A stretch of 64,000 nt of DNA. Origin: CAYUUW01 sp964448005 (GTDB taxonomy: Bacteria; Patescibacteriota; Gracilibacteria; UM-FILTER-43-11). The notes beneath the pieces are model-generated. The model saw nothing but the letters and a program-made list of their open reading frames with translations, searched no databases and was not told where the DNA came from. The translations under genes and the position numbers were made by a program. The stretch lies in the NCBI GenBank assembly GCA_964448005.1, contig CAYUUW010000002.1, forward strand, positions 7,471 to 71,470, read 5' to 3'. Within the stretch, counting starts at the first letter, position 1. Each line of letters starts with the position of its first letter. Of this stretch, positions 1 through 10,398 are shown one piece after another.

Positions 1-45
1 GGATTCTACGACGAAGAAATCTTCAATCCCGATCCCGCCGCCTGA
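1..45 (+). CDS. rpoB: 3' end of upstream gene, probably RNA polymerase beta subunit
   Basis: The first 45 bases read in frame as a short acidic tail ending in Asp-Pro-Ala-Ala and a TGA stop, 32 bases before rpoC. In almost all bacteria rpoB directly precedes rpoC, and acidic, poorly conserved tails are common at the RpoB C-terminus. Only 14 residues are visible, so the name rests on position and not on sequence similarity. Confidence 0.5.
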   Translation, partial: GFYDEEIFNPDPAA

Positions 46-77
46 AGATTCGAGCAATAACTCATTAATTCCTTCCT

Positions 78-3000
78 ATGACCAATGTCAAAGGCCCCAG
101 CAGGCACGAGGATTTCGATTCCATCAGCCTTTCGGTCGCCAGCCCGGAAGACGTCCTTGGATGGTCCCACGGAGAAGTGACCAAGCCGGAAACCATCAAC
201 TACCGAACCCAAAAGCCTGAACGGGACGGCCTTTTCTGCGAAAGGATTTTCGGCCCCAGCAAAAATTGGGAGTGCTATTGCGGAAAATACAAGCGCATTC
301 GCTACAAGGGGGTCGTCTGCGAAAAGTGCGGCGTCGAGGTTACCCGATCCATTGTCCGCCGCGAGCGGATGGGGCACATCAGCCTTGCTGTTCCGGTGGT
401 CCACATTTGGTTCCTGCGCTCCACGCCGAGCCGAATCGGCCTCCTGCTGGATCTCCCCATCAAATCCATCGAGCAGATCATTTATTTCGCTGCCTACCTC
501 ATCATTGAAGTCGACCAGCAGGCCAAGAAAGAGGCTGTGGCCCAGCTGGAGAAGGATTACCAGTCCTTCAAAAAGCAAATCCAGGAGGAGTTCAAGGCAA
601 AATCCAATGATTTGAAGGCCAAGCGGCGCGACAAGAAGAAGGCCAAGGGGGAGGAGGCTGAAGGGGACGAGCCTGATTCCGGAAGCGCGGGCAAGATGGA
701 GGACGCCTTTGCCCAAAAGGTCGAAGAGCTCAACATGCAGCACAATCACGCCAAAGAGGAGCTGGAGTCCCTGGAGGCCGGAAAGGTCATCGGGGAAATG
801 GAATACCGCGAGCTTTCCATGAAATTCGGGCATGTCTTTTCGGCCGGCACGGGGGCCGAATCCATACGCAAGATCCTCGAGAAGATCGACATGCCCCAGT
901 TCATCGAGCGCCTCAACGAGGAGCGGAAGGTGAGCACCGGGCAGAAGCACAAGAAGCTGCTTCGGGTCATTCGCCTGGCCGCCGCCTTGCAGAAGGCGGA
1001 AATTCGCCCTGAATGGATGGTCATCACCCAGCTTCCCGTTATCCCTCCCGACCTGCGCCCCATGGTTCAGCTGGATGGAGGCCGCTTCGCGGCCAGCGAC
1101 CTGAACGACCTCTATCGCCGCGTGATCAACCGCAACAACCGCCTCAAGCGCCTGATGGCCATCGGCGCTCCCGAAGTCATTTGCCGCAACGAAAAGCGCA
1201 TGCTGCAGGAGGCGGTGGACACGCTGCCCGGGCTGGGAAGATGGTCTTCACTGCAGGCGACCGAAGGAAGCTCCGCTCCCTTTCGGACATGCTCAAGGGG
1301 AAACAGGGCCGATTCCGCCAGAACCTTCTGGGCAAGCGCGTCGACTACTCCGGACGCTCGGTCATCGTGGTGGGTCCCCAGCTCAAGCTCGATGAATGCG
1401 GCATCCCCAAACAGATGGCCCTCATGCTCTTCAAGCCTTTCGTGGTGGGCGAGCTGATCCGGCAGGAACTGGCGCACAATGTGAAAGGCGCAGAGCGCCT
1501 CATCGAGACCGGCAGCAAGGAGGTGTGGGACATCCTGGAGGGGCAAACCCAAGCCCGCTATGTCCTGCTCAACCGAGCCCCCACTTTGCATCGCCTGGGC
1601 ATCCAGGCTTTCCGCCCAGTCCTGATCGAGGGAAAGGCCATTCAGATCCATCCCCTGGTTTGCGCCGCCTTCAATGCCGATTTCGATGGCGACCAGATGG
1701 CTGTCCATCTTCCTCTTTCGCAGCCGGCCCAAAAAGAAGCCAAGGAGCTCATGCTGGCGACCACCAACCTTCTCAAGCCTTCGGCCGGAGAGCCCATCAT
1801 CACCCCTTCGCAGGACATGGTGCTTGGAGTCTATTACCTCACTCAGGGCTTCAAGGGAAAGAAGGGCGAAGGAATGGCCTTCTCCAGCCTCGATGAGGCC
1901 ATCACCGCCTATCGCCTGCAGCATGTTGACCTTCAGGCCTTGATCAAAGCTCGGGTCGAGGGCCAGATCATCGAGACCACAGTCGGGCGCATGATCTTCA
2001 ACAGCTTCCTGCCCTCGGAGATCGCCTACGTGAACAAGGCGGCCGGAAAGAACGAGCTCAAGTCCCTGCTGGCCGAGATCCTGGACAGAGTCGGGCCCGA
2101 AGCCACCGCTCGCGTGGCCGACGAATTCAAGCGAGTCGGATTCAAATGGGCCACCAAATCGGGCATCACCATTTCCGCTTTCGACATGCTCGTTCCCGAA
2201 GAGCGCGAGGGTCTGGTGCAGGAGGCGGAGGAAACCGTTCGCAAGATCAACAACCAGTACTGGAAGGGCTGGATCACCGACGATGAGCGCTATCACCACG
2301 CCATTCGCCTCTGGTCTGCGCTCAAGAGCCAGATCACTGTGAAGATGGTTGAGAAATTCCAGAAGAATCCGGAGAACAACATCTATTACATGATCGACTC
2401 CGGCGCCCGCGGAAACTGGGGTCAGGTGACCCAGCTGTGCGGAATGAAGGGGCTGGTGGCCAATCCTAGCGGAAAAACCATTGAGCTCCCCATCAAATCC
2501 AACCTCAAGCAAGGCTTCTCTATCCTGGAATACTTCATCGCCACCCATGGCGGCCGCAAGGGAAAATCCGACACGGCCCTGAAGACCGCCGAAGCCGGCT
2601 ACCTGACCCGGCGCTTGGTCGATGCCGTTCAGGACATCGTCATCAAAGAGGAGGATTGCCAGTCCGTCCATCAGCACACGGTCAGCCGGAAGGAAAGCGA
2701 GCAGATCGGAGAGGGCTTCGAAAAGCGCATCTTTGGCCGAACCCTTGCCCAGGACATCAAGAATCCCAAAGGAAAAGGAGTGATTGCCAAAAAAGGCCAG
2801 CAGATCGACAATGCGATCAGCGCCCAGGTGGCCCAAATGAAGATCGAAGAGGTCAAGGTGAGGACCATCATGACCTGCAAGGTCGAGAATGGAATCTGCC
2901 AGCAGTGCTACGGTTTCGATCTGGGCACGAATCTTCTGGTGGAGCTTGGCACAGCCGTGGGCATCATCGCCGCCCAAAGCATCGGTGAGCCTGGAACCCA

Positions 3001-3946
3001 GCTGACCATGCGAACCTTCCACATGGGAGGCGTGGCCGAAGGCAGCGACATCACCCAAGGCCTGACCCGAGTGGAGGAGCTTTTCGAAGCCCGTTCTCCC
3101 AAGTCCTCCGCCATTCTGGCCTCCATCGACGGAAAGGCCGTCATCAAAGTCAAAAAGGACCACACCGAACTCACCCTGGTTCCGGAAACCTTTGGCGAAG
3201 ACAGCTACCTTATCCCTCCGGATTTCCAGGCGTCGGTGAAGAAGGGCGAGCTGATTCGCGCCAAGCAGGTGATCGCCAAGTCCACGGTGGAGAAGCTCAG
3301 CCTCAAAGCTGTGGAGGAGGGCGAGATCATCTCCATCGACGACGAGCGCATTGTGGTCCGCCATACCCAAAAGCACGAAAAGGCCTACCGCTTCCCTCCT
3401 CGGGAAAAGCTCCTGGTCCAGGCTGGAGAGCTTGTGCTGAAAGGCCAGCCGCTGACTCGCGGCCATCTGAACCTTCAGGAGCTCATGCAGTCCACCGAAG
3501 CCTACAACGCCCAAAGGTACATCATGAATGAGGTGCAGCACATCTATGCCTCTCAGGGGCAGACCATCAACGAAAGGCATATTGAAATCATCGTCAAGCA
3601 GATGTTCTCCAAGATGCGGATCACCAATCCCGGGGAAAGCGATTTCCTTCCCGGCGAAATCGTCAATGCCGAGCGTTTCGGAAACGTCAACGAACGCCTG
3701 CGCCTTCAGGGCAAGAAGGAAGCCCGCGGCGAGCGTCAGCTCATGGGGATTTCCCGCGTGGCCATCACCACAGACAGCTGGCTGTCCTCCGCCTCTTTCC
3801 AGGAAACCATTCGGGTGCTGGTCGAAGCAGCCACCACCAACAAGATCGATTTCCTAAAAGGCTTGAAAGAAAACGTAATCATTGGTAAGCTGATTCCCGC
3901 TGGCCATATTTTCAGGGACAGCTACAAAAAGAAAGAGGCAGCCTGA
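78..3946 (+). CDS. rpoC: DNA-directed RNA polymerase subunit beta', interrupted by a frameshift
   Basis: Largest subunit of the core RNA polymerase. It carries the catalytic magnesium loop [16 protein letters not shown] near 1675-1715, the N-terminal zinc finger (CYCGKYK then CEKC, about 280-340) and the second zinc site ([11 protein letters not shown], about 2875-2912). The N-terminal third (78 to about 1225) and the rest (about 1226-3946) lie in different frames. The break falls just before the rudder/switch region, where relatives read roughly LLDNGRRG. Here Thr-Leu is followed at once by Ala-Arg-Ala-Gly-Lys. Loss of about 10 bases would explain both the missing residues and the shift; restoring them gives about 1292 residues. 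An assembly error is the likeliest cause, since the gene is essential. A charged coiled-coil segment (about residues 150-220) includes a Lys/Glu-rich insertion. The ATG start has no Shine-Dalgarno sequence. Confidence 0.93.
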
Positions 3947-4004
3947 AGCTCATTCTAATGCCATTCCGTCCTCTTCGACCCCATCCATAACCTCGAACCT
4001 GTCC

Positions 4005-4427
4005 ATGCCAACCATCAACCAGCTCATCCGCAAGAACCGCAAAAGCCCCAAAAGGAAAAGCAAGACCCCGGCCCTGATGCACACCGTGAACACCATCCGG
4101 AACCGCAAGGTGGAATTGCCCAAGGGCTGCCCCCAAAAGCGCGGCGTTTGCGTCAAGGTGACCACCATGACTCCCAAAAAGCCCAATTCCGCTTTGCGGA
4201 AAATTGCCCGCGTCCGCCTGACCAATGGCCACGAGGTCAATGCCTATATCATGGGAGAGGGGCACAACCTGCAGGAGCATAGCGTGGTGACCATCTACGG
4301 GGGCAGGGTCAAGGATCTGCCCGGTGTGCGCTATCACATCACCCGCGGCGTGCTGGATTGCCAAGGAGTGAAGAACCGCAAGCAAGGACGCAGCCGGTAC
4401 GGAGCAAAAAAACCCAAGGCCGCCTAG
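4005..4427 (+). CDS. rpsL: 30S ribosomal protein S12
   Basis: Small-subunit protein uS12 at the decoding centre. The 140-residue product has the hallmark [11 protein letters not shown] and [12 protein letters not shown] loops. The lysines of both loops are present, as in streptomycin-sensitive ribosomes, and so is the Asp that RimO can methylthiolate. It lies 58 bases after rpoC and 42 bases before rpsG, the classic str order. The start is the ATG giving MPTINQL; no Shine-Dalgarno sequence is visible upstream. Confidence 0.98.
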   Translation: MPTINQLIRKNRKSPKRKSKTPALMHTVNTIRNRKVELPKGCPQKRGVCVKVTTMTPKKPNSALRKIARVRLTNGHEVNAYIMGEGHNLQEHSVVTIYGGRVKDLPGVRYHITRGVLDCQGVKNRKQGRSRYGAKKPKAA

Positions 4428-4469
4428 GTCGCCCTCATTTTCCATTAGAATTTAATCACTTCACCAGCA

Positions 4470-4931
4470 ATGGCCCAGAAAAAACTGCAATATATTCCGG
4501 AAGGATCCTCTGAATTCCAAGAGAAGTTCATCAAATGCATGATGCTCAGGGGAAAAAAATCCATCTCCAGGAAGATCTTCGGAAACGCCATGGCCCAATT
4601 GCGCGAACAAGGAATCCGCGATCCGGAAGAGGTTTTCAAGAAGGCTATCCAAAATGTGATGCCTAGCACCGAGGTGCGGGCGCGACGCGTGGGAGGGTCG
4701 GTCTACCAGATTCCTGTGGAGGTCAAGCCGAATCGCCAGCAGGCCTTGGCCATCCGCTGGATCATTGGGGCTTGCCGCAGCAAAAAAGGAAAGGCCATGT
4801 CCGAAAAGCTGGCCCAGGAGCTTTTGGATGCCAGCAAGGAAACAGGCGCCGCCTTCAAGAAGCGCGAAGATGTCCACAGAATGGCCCTTGCGAATAAGGC
4901 TTTTGCCCATTACGCCAGGCACACGCGCTAA
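4470..4931 (+). CDS. rpsG: 30S ribosomal protein S7
   Basis: uS7, the primary assembly protein of the 30S head that binds the 3' domain of 16S rRNA. The 153 residues include the family motifs GGSVYQIPVEV and RKREDVHRMALANKAFAHY-like C-terminus. It follows rpsL. fusA, normally the next gene, is about 11 kb away because the pilus block intervenes. The start ATG is preceded by TTTAATCACTTCACCAGCA, with no Shine-Dalgarno sequence. Confidence 0.98.
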   Translation: MAQKKLQYIPEGSSEFQEKFIKCMMLRGKKSISRKIFGNAMAQLREQGIRDPEEVFKKAIQNVMPSTEVRARRVGGSVYQIPVEVKPNRQQALAIRWIIGACRSKKGKAMSEKLAQELLDASKETGAAFKKREDVHRMALANKAFAHYARHTR

Positions 4932-5025
4932 GCCGTCCTGCCCCTTGTCCTCCTTTCCGCCTTATCTTGGCCTTGCTTCCTAGAAGCCTTGTGCTAAGCT
5001 TGATTTTGGAATTGAGGCTCAAAAA

Positions 5026-6063
5026 ATGAAACACAAAATATCATCTTGGCTCCTTTTCCGCAGGGTTGCTCCGGGGCTTTTGGCTTCTTTTTATGCTTTT
5101 TTCTGCGCATTCCTTTCCCCGGTCCTTGCGCAGGATTCGCAGGCAGCCCTTTTCGGCGACATTCCGCGCACTCATCCGGATTATGTCTCCATCACCTACC
5201 TGGCTCAGAAAGGCATTTTCAAAGGCTACCCTGATGGCACTTTCCAGCCCCAGAAAACCATCAACCGCGCGGAGGCTGTCGCTATCCTTCTGGCTGCCAC
5301 CCAGGCCAGCGAAGCCAATTCCTTCAAGGGGTATTTTCCTGATGTGCAGGAAGGCGACTGGTTCGCCCCTTCCGCCGAGCTGGCCAAGGAGAAAGGCTGG
5401 GTGAAAGGAGCGGGCGAAAGCGGAGCTTTTCAGCCTGCCAAAGAGCTGATCCTGGCCGAATTCCTGAAGATCCTGTTTGCCTCCCACCAGATACAGTCGG
5501 CCGATTTCCCCTCAGCGCCTCTTCCGGGAATCGATCCGGAAGCCTGGTACGCCCCCGACCTTTCTTATGCTGCCTTTCTGGGAATCGTCGGAAAGGCCCC
5601 CGCGCCATTGCCTCAGCCAGACCATCTTGTCACTCGCTCAGAATTCTCTCGGGCCCTGTACTTGCTGGGAGTCATTTTGGGCGGCAAGGATACGCCGTTC
5701 CTTCTGGAAAGGGCGGAAGCCGAATTGGCCCAGATAGAAACCTACATCGCCTCAAACCAAGTCCATTTGGCCAAAGCCTCTTCTCAGCTGGCTGTGGATT
5801 TCACCCAGCAGGCCTACAGGAACATGCCGCAGAACGCCGTGGTGCTGGGCGCAGCGAAAATAGCCCGCTCCTACGATTGGCTGGTCGACGCCTTTGTCTT
5901 GGGGATCCAAAAGGATTATGCCTCCGCCGCGCAAAAAGCCAATCAGGCCATAGACAAGGCCACTGAAGCCTGGGAGGCCAATCCTGCCACGCAGCCCATT
6001 GCCCGGCACATCAAGGATCAGGCTCGGCAGATCCTGGCCCAAGTGGGCGGAGCCGAAACCTAG
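5026..6063 (+). CDS. Secreted S-layer homology (SLH) domain protein
   Basis: 345 residues with an N-terminal signal peptide (hydrophobic run to about residue 35, then VLAQ-D). Three consecutive SLH-type repeats follow. The first is clear (DIPRTHPDYVSITYLAQKGI, GYPDGTFQPQKTINRAEAV); the second and third are at about residues 105-160 and 165-215. The last 110 residues are helical, Ala/Gln-rich and may pack as a TPR-like or coiled bundle. SLH repeats anchor exported proteins to pyruvylated or otherwise modified wall polymers, so this is probably a cell-envelope protein. It opens the non-ribosomal block after rpsG and is followed 69 bases later by the receiver gene. Its exact role is unknown. Confidence 0.85.
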   Translation: MKHKISSWLLFRRVAPGLLASFYAFFCAFLSPVLAQDSQAALFGDIPRTHPDYVSITYLAQKGIFKGYPDGTFQPQKTINRAEAVAILLAATQASEANSFKGYFPDVQEGDWFAPSAELAKEKGWVKGAGESGAFQPAKELILAEFLKILFASHQIQSADFPSAPLPGIDPEAWYAPDLSYAAFLGIVGKAPAPLPQPDHLVTRSEFSRALYLLGVILGGKDTPFLLERAEAELAQIETYIASNQVHLAKASSQLAVDFTQQAYRNMPQNAVVLGAAKIARSYDWLVDAFVLGIQKDYASAAQKANQAIDKATEAWEANPATQPIARHIKDQARQILAQVGGAET

Positions 6064-6132
6064 TCTTTGCGTTGGCGGATGCTCTGCCAGAAAATTATTT
6101 AGTTTATTTTCCTTCAGTCCAATCCTTGAACA

Positions 6133-6513
6133 ATGAAAAAGACAGCGAAGACAGCGAAGAGGATTCTTATCGTCGACGACGAGCGACCCATTGCCACAGC
6201 CTTGTTGCTCAAATTGGGCCATTCCGGCTTTTTCGCAAAAATCGCGTCCAATGGAAGGGAGGCTTTGGAGATTCTGGAAAAGGAGTCCTTCGACCTGATG
6301 CTGCTGGATCTGATGATGCCGGAGTTGGACGGGTTCGGGGTGCTCAAGGCGATGAAGAAGAGGGGGCTCACCATCCCCGTGATTGTCTCCTCCAATCTTG
6401 GCCAGGAGGAGGATAGGGCTCAGGCCAAAGCTCTTGGGGCGGCGGACTACCTGGTGAAGGCTGACACCCCTTTGCTGGACATTGTTGAAAAGATCAAGCA
6501 TGCGATTGGCTGA
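6133..6513 (+). CDS. Single-domain response regulator (CheY-like receiver)
   Basis: 126-residue stand-alone receiver domain. The acidic pair D15-D16 (VDDE), phosphoacceptor D59 (LLDLMMP), S86/S87 switch position and K109 are all present, so it should be phosphorylatable. There is no output domain. It sits just upstream of pilB, and single receivers near pilus genes often control the assembly motor. The histidine kinase at 13497-15959, in the same gene block, is the obvious candidate partner, but the pairing is inferred from position only. Confidence 0.93.
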   Translation: MKKTAKTAKRILIVDDERPIATALLLKLGHSGFFAKIASNGREALEILEKESFDLMLLDLMMPELDGFGVLKAMKKRGLTIPVIVSSNLGQEEDRAQAKALGAADYLVKADTPLLDIVEKIKHAIG

Positions 6514-6613
6514 AACGCTCCTGCTTCGGAATAAAAAACCTATCTCAGTGAAAAAAAGGCAAGCCCAAAAAATTTCCGCCGCTCCCCCGCATTCGTCCTT
6601 TTTCTTATCGAAA

Positions 6614-8266
6614 ATGGGCATGAAAATCGATTCAGGAAAAGCCATTGAGCTGCTTTTGGCCGAGGCCTATATCACCCCCGAGGACCTCAAGAGGTCCGAG
6701 TCTTTTGCCGGGCAGGGCGGCGACCCCTTGGACTTTCTGCTTTCGGAAGGCGTTCTGACCAAGGAGCTTTTGGGCCAGGCGATCGCCGAGTCCTTCAAAG
6801 CCTCGTATGCCAGTTTGGCGAATCACCCCCCCTCCAAAGAGCAGATTCTCAGGATTCCTGAGGCGACAGCCCGAAAATACGGCCTTGTTCTTTTTAGGGA
6901 AGATGCCAGCCTGATCACTTTGGCCAGCTGCGATCCTTCCAGGGCAGGGCTCGGGGAAGCTGCCAAAAAGCTTTTCCCCAAAAGGAAAATCGCCATTTCC
7001 TATTGCCTGCCTCAGGACTTGGAGGAGGCCTTTTTGAGCTACCGCAAAGCTTTGACAACACGCTTTTCGGTGATCCTGAAGCAGGAGCGCAAGGTCGCTC
7101 CGGAGATCATCAATGCCATCCTAGAGGATGCCGCTGCCTACCAGGCTTCCGACATTCATTTCGAGCCTCAGTCGGAGGACGTCCTGATTCGCTTTCGCAT
7201 CGACGGGGTGATGCAGGAGGCCGGACGCCTTCCTAAGCCCCAATACGAAAACGTGGTCAACCGAATCAAGGTGCAGGCCCATTTGCGCATCGATGAGCAC
7301 TTCTCCCCTCAGGACGGAGCCATGCGCTTTCAGCAGGGCGAAAAGACAATAGACATTCGCGTTTCCATAGCGCCCACTATAGAGGGCGAAAAGGTCGCCA
7401 TGCGCCTTCTGGGAAGCTACGTGCGCAGCTTCGATTTGGAGGACATCGGGCTTCTTCCCGAGGATCTTCCTATTATCCAGAATGCGGCCAAAAAGCCGTT
7501 TGGCATGATTCTGGTCACCGGTCCCACGGGCAGCGGAAAGACCACCACGCTCTACGCCCTGCTCAAACTCCTCAACCGTTCGCAAGTCAACATCACCACC
7601 ATCGAGGATCCGGTGGAGTACCACATGGGAGGGGTGAATCAGATCCAGGTCAGTGATCGTTCCGGAATTGGATTTGCGGAAGGGCTACGCTCCATTGTCC
7701 GCCAAGATCCCGATATTATTCTTGTGGGCGAAATCCGTGACCGGGAGACCGCTGAGATCGGAGTCAATGCCGCCCTGACAGGGCATTTGCTGCTTTCCAC
7801 CTTTCACGCAAACGATGCTCCTACAGCCATTCCGCGACTGCTCGACATGGGAATCGAGCCTTTTCTGCTGGCATCCACTTTGGAGCTCATTGTGGCCCAG
7901 CGCCTTGTTCGGCTCCTTTGCCGCACCTGCCGCTACAGCGTCGAATCCAAAAAATCCGACATTGAAAAGCTTTATCCTCAGCTGAGGGGCTATTTCCAGA
8001 AGTCCACAATCACCCTTTATCAGGCGAAAGGCTGCGCGGCCTGCAACCATACCGGCTACAAGGGGCGTTCGGCCATCTTTCAGTTCATTCCGGTCAGCCG
8101 GGCCATGCAGGATCTGATTGTCCAGAGTCCTTCCAGTCGGCAGGTGTGGAAGCTTGCCCTGAGCGAGGGGTCCCGATCCCTTTTCGATGATGGCCTGGCG
8201 AAGGTGAGAAGCGGAAAAACCACTTTGGAGGAGCTGCTGCGCATCGCTCAGCCGATGGCCTCTTGA
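6614..8266 (+). CDS. pilB: Type IV pilus assembly ATPase PilB (GspE family)
   Basis: Cytoplasmic hexameric ATPase that powers pilus extension. About 550 residues from the ATG at 6614; the open frame extends upstream to 6482, but that would overlap the receiver gene. Order: GspE N-terminal domain (residues 1-150), N2 domain with the DIHFEP motif, Walker A GPTGSGKTTT (about 303-312), Asp box and Walker B (DPDIILVGEIRDRETAEIG), and a tetracysteine zinc site (CRTC near 436, CAAC near 474) typical of PilB/GspE and absent from PilT. No Shine-Dalgarno sequence precedes either candidate start (6614 or 6620). It is followed by pilC. Confidence 0.95.
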   Translation: MGMKIDSGKAIELLLAEAYITPEDLKRSESFAGQGGDPLDFLLSEGVLTKELLGQAIAESFKASYASLANHPPSKEQILRIPEATARKYGLVLFREDASLITLASCDPSRAGLGEAAKKLFPKRKIAISYCLPQDLEEAFLSYRKALTTRFSVILKQERKVAPEIINAILEDAAAYQASDIHFEPQSEDVLIRFRIDGVMQEAGRLPKPQYENVVNRIKVQAHLRIDEHFSPQDGAMRFQQGEKTIDIRVSIAPTIEGEKVAMRLLGSYVRSFDLEDIGLLPEDLPIIQNAAKKPFGMILVTGPTGSGKTTTLYALLKLLNRSQVNITTIEDPVEYHMGGVNQIQVSDRSGIGFAEGLRSIVRQDPDIILVGEIRDRETAEIGVNAALTGHLLLSTFHANDAPTAIPRLLDMGIEPFLLASTLELIVAQRLVRLLCRTCRYSVESKKSDIEKLYPQLRGYFQKSTITLYQAKGCAACNHTGYKGRSAIFQFIPVSRAMQDLIVQSPSSRQVWKLALSEGSRSLFDDGLAKVRSGKTTLEELLRIAQPMAS

Positions 8267-8417
8267 TCCGCTTGGCCAAACTCACCCCCTTCATTCGCGC
8301 AGAATGATGCCCCTTCGCTTCATAAGCATTGCAATCCTACGTAGCAATTTCCGTGAATTTAAGCATAAAAACAGAAAAAGCCTCATGGCCCCGATAGTAT
8401 TTTAATCGCGAAGCAGG

Positions 8418-9962
8418 ATGAGAAAGAGAAAAATCCCGCCGCTTTCGTCCTCTGGCCCCCGCCGCGGCCCCTCTTCCATTCGGGTCGGCTTCCTTTCCAA
8501 GATAGGCATCGGGGAGGATCGGGACTATTTCATGGAGAGCCTTGGCCTTCTTTTGGCCGCCAACATGGACATCCTCGCTGCCATTCGGGCCATCCGCCAA
8601 GAGGTCCGGACTCCGCAGATGCGCAAGGCGATCGACGGGATGCAAGAGCGCCTGGAGGACGGATCCTTCATTTGGCGCGTGCTGGAGGAAACGGATCTTT
8701 TCGACAGCTACATCGTGTCCCTGGTCCGTACTGGCGAAGAGTCCGGAACCCTCCCCCAGAGCATCCGCATTGTGATGCGGCAGCAGGAAAAGGCACGGGA
8801 TTTTCGGGCCCGCCTTCGTTCGGCCATGATGTATCCTCTGCTGCTGCTGGCCGTGACCCTTTTTGTCGGTGTCGGGATTGCCTGGCTGATTCTTCCTCGC
8901 CTGTCCAAGGTTTTCGACCAGCTGGATGTGGAGCTGCCGAAAATCACTCAAGCACTCATGGGATTCAGCTCTTTTTTGGGAGAAAAGGGGTTCTGGTTCA
9001 TTCCTTCCCTTTTCGCTGTCCTGATTATTTCCTTCTGCGTCGCTTTTCTTTTTCGGCGAACTCGGCACATTGGCCAGTTCCTGCTTCTGCATCTTCCGGT
9101 CATCCATCGGCTCATCAAGGAGGTCGAGCTTTCCAGAATGGCCCATATCCTGGGAACCATGCTCCAAGAAGGCATTCCGCTGGTCGAGTCTCTCCGCTCG
9201 GCGGCCAGCGCCACCCGCATTCGGCGCTTCTCCCGCCTCTGCGAGCAAATGGCGGATGAAATCGACGAAGGAAAGCCATTCAAGGATATTTTCTCCCGCC
9301 AGAAATTCGTGAGGCAACTTATTCCTGCCCCCATTCAGCAGATGATTGTGGCTGGGGAGCGCTCGGGCAGTCTTCCGGAAGTGTTCCAGAAGATAGGGGA
9401 GACTTTCGAGGCTAAAAGCCAGAACACCACCCGGGATTTTTCCGTTCTTCTGGAGCCCTTGCTCCTGGTCATCATTTGGCTGGGGGTGGTTATGGTGGCG
9501 CTGGCTGTTATTTTGCCCATCTACAGCCTGGTGGGGAATTTCGGAGGCCAGTCTCCCTCCAATTCTCCCGCCCCTTCCTCCGCCCGCATTCAGGAAACCG
9601 ACCGCTCCTTTGAAAATCTTCCGGAAGAAGGGCCTACCCCTTCCCTTCTAGAGAAACCTTCGGATCCGACACCTCTTTCCTCCTCGCCCAACGATCTGGA
9701 AAGCGAGCCGCTTCCCCAGCTTGCCGAACCGTTCCAGGAACTGGCGCCACCCCTTCCCTCCCTCACCGTCCTCGTCCCCTCGCTGAATGTCCGCGAAAGC
9801 CCCGCTGTCACAGCGCCTGTTGTCGGTAGGGTGGCCCGGGGGGAAATCCATCCTTTCCTCTCCCAAGCCGATGGCTGGTACCAGATCCGCATGCCGGATG
9901 CTAGCCTTGGCTGGGTATTTGGGAGCTATGTAAACCCTCTTGCCGATGTTCCTTTCCAATAG
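8418..9962 (+). CDS. pilC: Type IV pilus platform protein PilC fused to an SH3-like domain
   Basis: 514 residues. The first 370 are a normal GspF/PilC inner-membrane platform with two T2SF helical domains (about 38-165 and 245-365) and transmembrane segments near 135-160, 190-215 and 355-380. PilC connects the PilB motor to the pilin base. After the last membrane segment comes a Pro/Ser/Glu-rich linker (about 385-445) and then a bacterial SH3-type domain (about 450-507: SLNVRESP, GEIHPFLSQADGWYQI, GWVFGSYV). Standard PilC ends at the last helix, so the extension is unusual. Topology would put the SH3 domain outside the cytoplasm, where it could bind wall material. The end overlaps the next prepilin start by 17 bases. 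Confidence 0.93.
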   Translation: MRKRKIPPLSSSGPRRGPSSIRVGFLSKIGIGEDRDYFMESLGLLLAANMDILAAIRAIRQEVRTPQMRKAIDGMQERLEDGSFIWRVLEETDLFDSYIVSLVRTGEESGTLPQSIRIVMRQQEKARDFRARLRSAMMYPLLLLAVTLFVGVGIAWLILPRLSKVFDQLDVELPKITQALMGFSSFLGEKGFWFIPSLFAVLIISFCVAFLFRRTRHIGQFLLLHLPVIHRLIKEVELSRMAHILGTMLQEGIPLVESLRSAASATRIRRFSRLCEQMADEIDEGKPFKDIFSRQKFVRQLIPAPIQQMIVAGERSGSLPEVFQKIGETFEAKSQNTTRDFSVLLEPLLLVIIWLGVVMVALAVILPIYSLVGNFGGQSPSNSPAPSSARIQETDRSFENLPEEGPTPSLLEKPSDPTPLSSSPNDLESEPLPQLAEPFQELAPPLPSLTVLVPSLNVRESPAVTAPVVGRVARGEIHPFLSQADGWYQIRMPDASLGWVFGSYVNPLADVPFQ

Positions 9963-10398
9963 GCCATCAAAGGCCAGAGGCTTTACTTTGCTGGAAGTCC
10001 TGCTTGCTGTAGCGCTGATGGGAATGATCGCGGCTTTCTCTTCCCCTCTGTTCCTTTCCCTTCAGTCTCGCAGCAGCCTGAATTCCGCTCTCAGCGCAGC
10101 CGCGCCGGCCTTGCGCCGAGCCCAAGCCTTGGCCCAAGGCTCCCATGGCGATAGTCCGTGGGGCGTTTATGCCCAGCAAGGCCGGCTCACCGTTTTCCAG
10201 GGGCAAAGCTATGCCGAGCGCAACGCTGCTCTCGATGAGGTGATCGAGCTTTCTCCGGCCATCCTCGCCTCAGGCCTCACCGAAGCGGTATTCGCCAAAT
10301 TCTCCGGCCTGCCCCACGCCGAGGGAGTCCTAACCCTTTCCGATCATGGCCAAAGCGCCACCGTCGCCATCACTGCCCAAGGAGCCATCCATTTTTAG
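9946..10398 (+). CDS. Prepilin-like protein (GspH/FimT-type minor pilin)
   Basis: 150 residues with a short basic leader and a class III signal: RG|FTLLEVLLAVALMGMIAAF, with Gly before the cleavage site and Glu at mature position 5. The rest is a small soluble head of GspH/FimT-like length. The ATG at 9946 lies inside the end of pilC, implying translational coupling; a TTG at 9940 is possible but less likely. Its 3' end overlaps the next pilin by 53 bases. Probably a minor pilin of the tip complex. Confidence 0.85.
   Translation: MFLSNRPSKARGFTLLEVLLAVALMGMIAAFSSPLFLSLQSRSSLNSALSAAAPALRRAQALAQGSHGDSPWGVYAQQGRLTVFQGQSYAERNAALDEVIELSPAILASGLTEAVFAKFSGLPHAEGVLTLSDHGQSATVAITAQGAIHF

Noticed and set aside
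1226..1243. Programmed ribosomal frameshift in rpoC
   Set aside because: No slippery heptamer is present, and conserved residues are missing, which points to a deletion instead.
1112..3580. Very long open frame on the minus strand opposite rpoC
   Set aside because: It is antisense to clearly conserved RpoC sequence and results from GC-rich codon bias; its translation has no recognisable domain.
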